Shown here in pieces: positions 24,813 to 31,127 of a DNA stretch of 64,000 nt (position 1 is the stretch's first letter; each line of letters starts with the position of its first letter). The DNA is from JASHPR01 sp963808705. Lineage in GTDB: Bacteria > Actinomycetota > Actinomycetes > Streptosporangiales > Streptosporangiaceae. A program made the translations under genes and the position numbers. The DNA is taken from contig CAWEHB010000009.1 in NCBI GenBank assembly GCA_963808705.1, positions 124,001 to 188,000 of the forward strand, written 5' to 3'. Below the pieces are notes generated by a model. That model saw only the letters and a list, made by a program, of their open reading frames with translations, ran no database searches and was not told where the DNA came from.

Positions 24813-26645
24813 TCAGGCCAGGATCGTGACGATGCCGCGGTCGCCGTCGACGCGGAGCCGCTGCCCGGTGGTGATCCGCTTGGTGGCGTGGCCGGTGCCC
24901 ACCACGGCGGGCATCCCGTACTCGCGGGCGACGATGGCGGCGTGCGACATGGTGCCGCCGATGTCGGACACCGCCGCCCTGATCTTCCCGAACACCGGGG
25001 CCCAGCTCGGCGCGGTCACCGGGCAGACCAGGATCTCGCCGTCGCGGATCTGGCCGATGTCGTTGACGCTGTGCAGCACCCGGGCGGTGCCCTCGACCAC
25101 GCCCGGGGAGGCCGCGTAGCCGTGCAACTCGGACAGGTCGCCGCCGCTCGCGGCCGCCGCCCAGGTGGCCAGCGTCTCGGCGGTGATGCCCCAGAGCATC
25201 CGCACGGCCGGGTCGTTGAGCGCCTCGGGCACCGGGCCGATGGCCGGCGGCGGCGACCAGGCCTTCATCGCCTCGAGCATCTGCTTGCGCTCGGCGATGA
25301 TCGGCCCGAAGTGGGCGGCGCCGAGCGGCGTCCCGCCGGCCGCCCAGGCCAGGCTCACGTCGGCGAGCGCCTGGTCGACCTCGGTGTGGTGCAACTGGAA
25401 GACGTCCTCGGCCTCGGCGAGCACCCCGTACCGGGCCAGCAGCCCGCCGAACTCGCGGATCTTGCCGAAGAACCGGGTCGTGAACCAGTGCTCGCAGTAG
25501 AACTTGTGGTCCTCCACGTAGGGGAAGACCACCCGGGCCAGGCCCAGCATCTGGTCGAACGCGGCCCGCTCCTCGTCACCGGGGAGCAGCCGGCGGTACT
25601 CCGCGACGATGCGTTCCCGTTCCTCCCTGAGGGCCTCGGTAGGGCGGTCGATCGCCTCGCCCTCGCGCACCATCCGGACGTAGCGCGGCAGCGCGGCGAA
25701 CGGCACCGTCAGGTTGTCGTTCCAGCTGCGGTGGTGGTGGTAGAAGCCGTCCCCGGTGGACACGTGGAACCACGGGTCACGCGCCTCCTCGAACCCCTCC
25801 AGCCAGCGCTTCCCCGCGTCGCCGCGCTCGGTCATGGCCTGCAGCACGGCGTCGGGCGAGCATCCCTCGGTGAACTCCTCGTCGACCCCGCAGTCGACGG
25901 CGAGCCGGGCCAGCCGCCGGAGCTCGTCGTCGGGGCGGTACATGATCACGTCGATGCCCGCCACCATGCGCGCCACGGCCTGGTCGGAGATCTCCGGGAA
26001 CGCCTTCTTGCAGAACTCGAAGAACACCACGTAGGCGCCGTAGCCGAGCATGAGGAACTCGGTGTGGTGGTTCCACATCTTCGAGTAGAGGTCCAGGCAG
26101 CGGTGATAGTTCTCGCGCACGTAGTGGTTCTGTGCCACGCCGGTGGACTCGGTGACCACGGCCGCGTCGTCGAACTCGGGCAGCTCCGGGACCTTGATCG
26201 ACTCGATCTCGCTGATCAGCCCGGCCATCCTGGTCTTCCAGCCCTGGTAGAGCCGGTCCCAGTTCTCGTAGTAGTAGCCGGCCCGCTGCTGGAAGATCAC
26301 CAGCCGCCGCTCGATCTCGGCCGGGTCGGTGACCGGGATCGCGGTGATGTAGATCCGCCCGTTGACGATCCGGTGCTCGATGCCGAGGGTGGTGGGGAAC
26401 ACGAACACCCGCGCGGTGTTCGCGCCGATCGCGGTGTAGGGGATCTCCGCCGTCAGCACGTCGAAAGCCGGCATCGGCTCGGGGAAGTGCATGGCGTTGT
26501 AGAACCAGAACCGGTTGTCGTCCTCGGGCTGGAACCGGGTGAAGTAGGGGTACATCGACCGCCAGTTCTCGGCGCCGGGCACGTCCTCGATCTGCGAGGG
26601 GAGCGGGAAGCTGCCGAGATCGCCGGTGTGGGCGGTTCCCTCCAT
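24813..26645 (-). CDS. PEP-utilising mobile (phospho-His) domain protein, phenylphosphate-synthase large-subunit-like
   Basis: 610 residues. The last 110 form the swivelling phosphohistidine domain: GYAASPGVVEGTARVL, then the active His in IGGTMSHAAIVAREYG. The preceding 480 residues replace the usual PEP/pyruvate barrel with a helical region (YYYENWDRLYQGWKTRM, YVEDHKFYCEHWFTTRFFGK). I judge this to be the type found in the large subunit of phenylphosphate synthase and, more remotely, rifampin phosphotransferase. With the ATP-grasp partner it should transfer the beta-phosphate of ATP through His to an acceptor hydroxyl or enol. ATG 26645 has AAGGAGG. The acceptor is unknown. Confidence 0.8.
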   Translation of the reverse strand: MEGTAHTGDLGSFPLPSQIEDVPGAENWRSMYPYFTRFQPEDDNRFWFYNAMHFPEPMPAFDVLTAEIPYTAIGANTARVFVFPTTLGIEHRIVNGRIYITAIPVTDPAEIERRLVIFQQRAGYYYENWDRLYQGWKTRMAGLISEIESIKVPELPEFDDAAVVTESTGVAQNHYVRENYHRCLDLYSKMWNHHTEFLMLGYGAYVVFFEFCKKAFPEISDQAVARMVAGIDVIMYRPDDELRRLARLAVDCGVDEEFTEGCSPDAVLQAMTERGDAGKRWLEGFEEARDPWFHVSTGDGFYHHHRSWNDNLTVPFAALPRYVRMVREGEAIDRPTEALREERERIVAEYRRLLPGDEERAAFDQMLGLARVVFPYVEDHKFYCEHWFTTRFFGKIREFGGLLARYGVLAEAEDVFQLHHTEVDQALADVSLAWAAGGTPLGAAHFGPIIAERKQMLEAMKAWSPPPAIGPVPEALNDPAVRMLWGITAETLATWAAAASGGDLSELHGYAASPGVVEGTARVLHSVNDIGQIRDGEILVCPVTAPSWAPVFGKIRAAVSDIGGTMSHAAIVAREYGMPAVVGTGHATKRITTGQRLRVDGDRGIVTILA

Positions 26646-26656
26646 TGGATCCTCCT

Positions 26657-28660
26657 TCAGCCGATCGGGTAGTCCTGCTGGGTGGTCGCGTAGTCGGCGA
26701 AGAAGTCGAGCGAGCCCGGGTTCGCCATCGCGTTGCGGTTGGCCGCCTCGTCGGCCGGCACGCCGCGCAGGATCTTGCGCACCGGCACCTCCAGTTTCTT
26801 CCCGGTCAGCGTCACCGGGATCTCCGGCACCTGCACGATCCGGTCGGGAACGTGCCGTGGCGTGTACTCGCGCCGCAGCCGGTCACGGATCTTGTCCTCG
26901 ATCCGGTCGTCCAGCCGCAGGCCGTCGGCGAGCCGGACGAACAGCGGCATGAAGAACCCGCCTCCGGGCAGGTCGAGGTTGACGATGAGCGCGTCGTCGA
27001 CCTCGTCGATGGACGCCAGCACGGCATAGACCTCGGCGGTGCCGATGCGGACGCCGTGGCGGTTCAGCGTGGCGTCGGAGCGGCCGAGCACGAAGCATCC
27101 GCCGCGGGCGTTGATCCGGAAGAAGTCGCCCTGGCGCCAGACCCCGGGGAAGACGGCGAAATACGACTCGCGGTAGCGCACGTCGCCCTCGTCGCCCCAG
27201 AACCTGACCGGCATGGACGGCATCGGCTCGGTGATCACCAGCTCGCCGACCTCGTCGGTGACGCTCTCGCCGCGGCGGTTGAAGGCCTTCGCGGCCACGC
27301 CCAGGTGCGGCGCCTGGATTTCGCCCGCATAGACCGGCAGCGTCGGCACGCCCCCGACGAACCCGGCGCAGACGTCGGTCCCGCCGCTGCCGGTGGCGAC
27401 CCACACGTCCCGCTTGACGTTGTCGTAGAACCATGCCGTGCACTCGGCGGACACCGGCGAGCCCGCGGGCATGATCGCCCGCAGTTCCGCCAGCTCGTAC
27501 TGCTTCCCGGGCACGACCCCGGCCCTGGACATGAGGTCCACGTAGGCGGGGCTGGCGCCGAAGAAGCTCACCCCGGCGTCCTGCGCGATCCGCCACAGCA
27601 CGTCCGGGCCCGGGTAGCCCGGGCTGCCGTCGTAGAGCACCGGGCGCACCCCGAGCAGCAGCGAGCTGACCAGGAAGTTCCACATCATCCAGCCGCTGGT
27701 GGTGAAGAAGAACATCCGGTCCCCGGCCCGCAGGTCCATGTGGAACTGCTGCAGCTTCAGCTGCTCGATCAGGATCCCGCCGTGGCTGTGCACGATCGCC
27801 TTGGGCAGCCCGGTCGTGCCGGAGGAGAACAGGATCCACAGCGGGTGGCCGAACGGGACCTGCTCGAACGCGAACTCCGCGGCGGGCACCGGGGCATGAT
27901 CGAGCAGCGCGTCCCAGGTCAGGCCGCCGTCCAGGCCGGACCCGCGCCGCGGCTGGGCCCGGTCGGGCAGGCGGACCAGGTACTCCAGCCCGTGCAGGCC
28001 GCCGACGATCCGCTGCACCTCCTCGCGGCGGTCGAAGTCGGTGCCGCCGTAGGTGTAGCCGTCGACGCAGAACAGCACCTTGGGCTTGAGCTGGCGGAAC
28101 CGGTCGAGCACCCCGCGCCAGCCGAAGTCGGGCGAGCACGCCGCCCAGATCGCGCCGATGCTGGTGGTGGCGAGCATCGCGATGACCGTCTGCGGGATGT
28201 TCGGCAGGCAGGACGCGACCCGGTCGCCCGGGCGCACGCCCATGCCGCGAAGCTGGGTGCCGAGTATCCGCACCTGGCCGGCCAGGTCCGCCCAGTCCAG
28301 GGCGGCCAGCGGCGTGGTCTCGCTGACGTGGAACAGGGCCGGCTCGCCGGGACGCTCGCGCCGCAGGACGTGCTGCGCGTAGTTCAGCCGGGCACCGGGG
28401 AACCACTCGGCGCCGGGCATGGCGCGGCGGCCGAGCACCCGCTCGGGCGGTGCCGAGGCCTCGATGCCAGAGTAGTCCCAGACGGCCTGCCAGAAGCCGG
28501 TCAGGTCCTCGACCGACCAGCTCCACAGCGCGTGATAGCCGTCGAAGCGCAGCCCGCGCTCGGCGGCCAGCCAGGACATGAAGGCGGTGAGGTTGGCGTC
28601 CGCCACCCGCGCGGCGCTGGGCGTCCAGAGCAGGTCGCCCTCCCGAACCGGTGTCGCCAT
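26657..28660 (-). CDS. Acetoacetate--CoA ligase
   Basis: 667 residues of the acetoacetyl-CoA synthetase branch of the ANL superfamily. The N-terminal signature region has LLWTPSAARV, GYHALWSWSVEDLTGFWQAV and FPGARLNYAQHVLR. The adenylation P-loop reads ILFSSGTTGLPKAIVHSHGG, with TSGWMMWNFLV after it. YRESYFAVFPGVWRQGDF and GRSDATLNRHGVRIGTAEVY give the hinge, and GKKLEVPVRKIL the catalytic Lys. It makes acetoacetyl-CoA (or a similar beta-ketoacyl-CoA) from the free acid. First gene of the operon; the ATG at 28660 has GGAGGA upstream. Its presence suggests that the carboxylase product is a beta-keto acid. Confidence 0.88.
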   Translation of the reverse strand: MATPVREGDLLWTPSAARVADANLTAFMSWLAAERGLRFDGYHALWSWSVEDLTGFWQAVWDYSGIEASAPPERVLGRRAMPGAEWFPGARLNYAQHVLRRERPGEPALFHVSETTPLAALDWADLAGQVRILGTQLRGMGVRPGDRVASCLPNIPQTVIAMLATTSIGAIWAACSPDFGWRGVLDRFRQLKPKVLFCVDGYTYGGTDFDRREEVQRIVGGLHGLEYLVRLPDRAQPRRGSGLDGGLTWDALLDHAPVPAAEFAFEQVPFGHPLWILFSSGTTGLPKAIVHSHGGILIEQLKLQQFHMDLRAGDRMFFFTTSGWMMWNFLVSSLLLGVRPVLYDGSPGYPGPDVLWRIAQDAGVSFFGASPAYVDLMSRAGVVPGKQYELAELRAIMPAGSPVSAECTAWFYDNVKRDVWVATGSGGTDVCAGFVGGVPTLPVYAGEIQAPHLGVAAKAFNRRGESVTDEVGELVITEPMPSMPVRFWGDEGDVRYRESYFAVFPGVWRQGDFFRINARGGCFVLGRSDATLNRHGVRIGTAEVYAVLASIDEVDDALIVNLDLPGGGFFMPLFVRLADGLRLDDRIEDKIRDRLRREYTPRHVPDRIVQVPEIPVTLTGKKLEVPVRKILRGVPADEAANRNAMANPGSLDFFADYATTQQDYPIG

Positions 28661-28710
28661 AGGCAGATCCTCCACAGTCGCGCCCATACAGGGCAATAAG
28701 CAGTTGCTAG

Positions 28711-28729
28711 GATTTCACCAGATGAAATC
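28711..28729. promoter_or_regulatory. Palindromic IclR-type operator in the divergent spacer
   Basis: GATTTCA-CCAGA-TGAAATC is a perfect 7-bp inverted repeat with a five-base spacer, in the only spacer between the IclR gene and the carboxylation operon. The TTTCA-N5-TGAAA core resembles binding sites of several IclR-family proteins. It probably controls both directions. Binding is inferred. Confidence 0.65.
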
Positions 28730-28752
28730 GCCGAGGCGGGGCGGGGCGGACG

Positions 28753-29643
28753 ATGCGTGACTACAAGGTCAAGACGATCGACGCGCTGCACCGCGGGCTG
28801 CTGGTCCTCGAGGTCCTGCAGGACATGCGCGCGGCGAGCCTGCATGACCTGCACCGGGAGACCGGCATACCGAAGAGCACGCTGATCCGCATCGTGCACA
28901 CGCTGCACGCCCGCGGCATGGTGTGGCAGCGCATGGCCGACGGCGCGTTCCTGCCCAGCCACACGCTGCAGCGGCGGGCCCCGCTCGACGACGCCGACTG
29001 GCTGGGCGAGATCGCGTCCCCGGTGCTCGAGCGGCTCTGCAAGCGGGTGCCGTGGCCGTCGGTGCTGTCGGTGCCGCGGCTCGACTACATGGAGGTCATC
29101 GAGACCAACAGCCCGCGGGCCTGCTTCGACTACGTGCCCCCGGCGCAGGTCGGCTGCCGGGCCAACATGCTGCGCTCCGCGTCCGGCCGCGCCTACCTGG
29201 CGTTCTGCCCCGACCAGGAGCGCGAGGCGGTGCTGCGCAGGCTGGCCGAACGCGACCTGCCCGGCGACGAACTCGCCCACGACCCGGCCGCGGTATGGCG
29301 GATCGTGGAGGCCACGCGGCGGCGCGGGTACGGCGAACGGGCCCCGGACTTCGGTGACCGCTACGGCAAGACGCGGGGCGAGGCGGACGACGGCCGCAGT
29401 TCCATCGCGATGCCGATCAGCGCGGGCGGCCAGGTGCTCGGCTGCGTGAACCTGACCTGGCGGATGAGCGTGCTGACCGTCGACCAGGTGGTCGAGCGCT
29501 ACCTGGAGCACCTGCGCGCGGCCGTCCTCGCCATCGAGAAGCGGGCGGCCGCCCGGCACGGCACCGGGCCCGGGAACGGGGCCGGCAACGGTAACGGCGC
29601 CGCGGTCGCGGCGGCGGCCCAGCCGGCTCCGGCCCGCCCCTGA
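28753..29643 (+). CDS. IclR family transcriptional regulator of the carboxylation operon
   Basis: 296 residues. The N-terminal winged helix reads ALHRGLLVLEVLQDMRAASL, then TGIPKSTLIRIVHTLHARGM. The C-terminal effector domain includes VGCRANMLRSASGRAYLAFC (the conserved small-residue region) and SSIAMPISAGGQVLGCVNLT. The last 35 residues are low-complexity (GNGAGNGNGAAVAAAA). It diverges from the acetoacetate-CoA ligase gene, with the palindrome at 28711-28729 between them. It probably senses the substrate or a pathway intermediate and activates or represses the nine-gene operon. The effector is unknown. Confidence 0.88.
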   Translation: MRDYKVKTIDALHRGLLVLEVLQDMRAASLHDLHRETGIPKSTLIRIVHTLHARGMVWQRMADGAFLPSHTLQRRAPLDDADWLGEIASPVLERLCKRVPWPSVLSVPRLDYMEVIETNSPRACFDYVPPAQVGCRANMLRSASGRAYLAFCPDQEREAVLRRLAERDLPGDELAHDPAAVWRIVEATRRRGYGERAPDFGDRYGKTRGEADDGRSSIAMPISAGGQVLGCVNLTWRMSVLTVDQVVERYLEHLRAAVLAIEKRAAARHGTGPGNGAGNGNGAAVAAAAQPAPARP

Positions 29644-29804
29644 TGAGCACCGGGCCGGCCGTGGCCAAGACGGTCTGGACAGACGCCGACTTCGACACGA
29701 TGAGCTGGCATGACGCCGCGGTGCACGCCATCGCCCGGGATCTGGCGGAGGCCAGCGGGGGGGCGGCTACGCGTCGCCGGCCGGGCCGCCCTCCAGCCGG
29801 TTGA
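29643..29804 (+). pseudogene. N-terminal remnant of a small actinobacterial protein
   Basis: An ATG overlapping the IclR stop opens a 53-codon frame whose first part (VWTDADFDTMSWHDAAVHAI) looks like the start of a conserved actinobacterial hypothetical family. After a GGGGGGG-containing tract at about 29757-29763 the text becomes Arg/Pro-rich and enters the 3' end of the oppositely oriented Cys-rich gene. The gene appears to have lost its remainder at that junction. Confidence 0.45.
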
Positions 29805-30492
29805 ACTGTGTCTGCAGGTGGTCGAGGCGCGCGTGCACGAGCGCGATCTCGGCGCCGAGGGCCGCGATGGCCGCCGCGTCCGGCAGGCCGCCGGGCGCTG
29901 GCGCGCCGGGCCAGGCCAGAGTCTCGGCAGCCTCGGCGGGCCAGCCGGCGGCACCTTCGTCGGCGGTGACGGGAACCAGTCCGCCGAGCCGGGCCGCGAA
30001 GCTGCCGAACGTGATCAGGAGACGGTTCGACGCGCAGGCTCCGCACGACGGCATCAGGTAGCGCCAGCCCACCAGGCCCCGCCCGGCGTCCGCGAGGCCC
30101 CTGGCCGGACGCCCGCACTCGCAGGGGCCGGCCCGCACGGCCCGCACCCGCTGCCGGCTGTAGCGCAGGCCGCGTTCGTAGCGGATGAACCGCCCGGAGG
30201 CCACCACTTCCAGCAGGACCGCGGCCCGGTTCGCGGTCGCGCAGCCCAGGGCCCGGGCCTCGGCCAGCGTGTTGAGGCAGTAGAAGCCGCAGCCGCACCG
30301 CCGCCGGGGCGGGGCGTGCCGCCGGGTCCAGACGCACGACGCCTCGGCGGTCGTCCCGTAGACGCGCTCGGCCCCGATGGACAGCCCGGCGAACCCGGCC
30401 CGCTCGCCGTCCGCGGCCAGGACCGCGTGCGCCAGCTTGAAGCCCGGGTAGGGCCGGCCCGGACGTTCCTGGGCCGCTTGCCTGCCCAGCAC
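29767..30492 (-). CDS. Cys-rich protein of unknown function
   Basis: 241 residues from a GTG at 30492. Three Cys groups are visible: RRRCGCGFYCLNTLAEARAL, AGPCECGRPA and MPSCGACASN. Their spacing suggests structural zinc or iron binding. The C-terminal 45 residues form a predicted coiled helix (AALGAEIALVHARLDHLQTQ). I do not recognise the family. The start lies three bases after the stop of a 52-codon acidic peptide gene with a strong ribosome site, so the two form an operon. Its 3' end overlaps the remnant gene at 29643 and may mark a rearrangement. Confidence 0.55.
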   Translation of the reverse strand: MLGRQAAQERPGRPYPGFKLAHAVLAADGERAGFAGLSIGAERVYGTTAEASCVWTRRHAPPRRRCGCGFYCLNTLAEARALGCATANRAAVLLEVVASGRFIRYERGLRYSRQRVRAVRAGPCECGRPARGLADAGRGLVGWRYLMPSCGACASNRLLITFGSFAARLGGLVPVTADEGAAGWPAEAAETLAWPGAPAPGGLPDAAAIAALGAEIALVHARLDHLQTQFNRLEGGPAGDA

Positions 30493-30495
30493 GAC

Positions 30496-30654
30496 TCAGC
30501 CCGCGGCGGCCGGCTCCGGTTCCGGGACCGGCGACGTGGAGGCCTCGGGAGCTGTCGCGTCCGCTCCGTCCGCCGCCAGGCTGGTCTCCTCGCCCGCGGT
30601 GGCCTGCGCATCATCCGTGACGAATCCGGTGCCCAGTTCCTTGCCGAGCTGCAT
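30496..30654 (-). CDS. Small acidic peptide upstream of the Cys-rich gene
   Basis: 52 residues, opening MQLGKELGTGFVTDDAQATA and ending in an acidic Pro/Ala tail (PVPEPEPAAAG). The ATG at 30654 is preceded by GGAGGGAGGCGG at about 5-bp spacing, one of the best ribosome sites in the window. It has no Cys, no hydrophobic segment and no leader-core pattern. It is translationally close to the Cys-rich protein, so a partner or regulator role is possible. I do not recognise it. Confidence 0.6.
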   Translation of the reverse strand: MQLGKELGTGFVTDDAQATAGEETSLAADGADATAPEASTSPVPEPEPAAAG

Positions 30655-30801
30655 GGTCCGCCTCCCTCCGCTGTCTGTCCCGTACCCGGCAGTACGCGGT
30701 GCTATGCGGCCCGGCCCCGGCTGGGCCCGCCGCGGGGGCTAACGGCCCGGCCGCGGCCCGCGGCGCGCGCGGCTCCGGGCGCCCCCTGCGATACTGGGGC
30801 G

Positions 30802-31110
30802 ATGGTCTTTACCGTTATCCCCATGTCGACCACCGGCACCCTGCCGCAAGACGTGCAGGAAGGCCGCGTGATAAATCGCTCGACCATTTTGACGAGCCGC
30901 GATCACCCGGATCCCGGATCGGCCCGGGACGGCCTGGCCGACTGGGCGCTGAGAAACGACTTCGACGCGGTGATAGGCGTCCGTTTCCTGGCCATCCCCG
31001 AGGTAGTCGCGCCCGGTCAGGCAACCACCGTGGTGAAATGGGCGGCCTACGGAACCGCGATCGGCTGGCGGGAGACGGCGGCCCCGGACGGCGGTGCGCC
31101 CGGGCGCTAG
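30802..31110 (+). CDS. YbjQ-like (heavy-metal-binding domain-type) small protein
   Basis: 102 residues from an ATG at 30802; longer frames upstream are not protein-like. The text DFDAVIGVRFLAIPEV and VVKWAAYGTAIGW resembles the YbjQ/DUF74 fold, a small pentameric alpha/beta protein with the GADAVIGVRF-type signature. Function in the family is unknown. The neighbours give no hint. It converges with the FtsX-type permease gene. Confidence 0.55.
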   Translation: MVFTVIPMSTTGTLPQDVQEGRVINRSTILTSRDHPDPGSARDGLADWALRNDFDAVIGVRFLAIPEVVAPGQATTVVKWAAYGTAIGWRETAAPDGGAPGR

Positions 31111-31127
31111 GCCCGGCGGCCCGCTCG

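Noticed and set aside
30496..30654. RiPP precursor peptide
   Set aside because: The 52-residue peptide has no Cys and no leader/core boundary, and no modifying enzyme is adjacent. The Cys-rich neighbour is not a recognised maturase.
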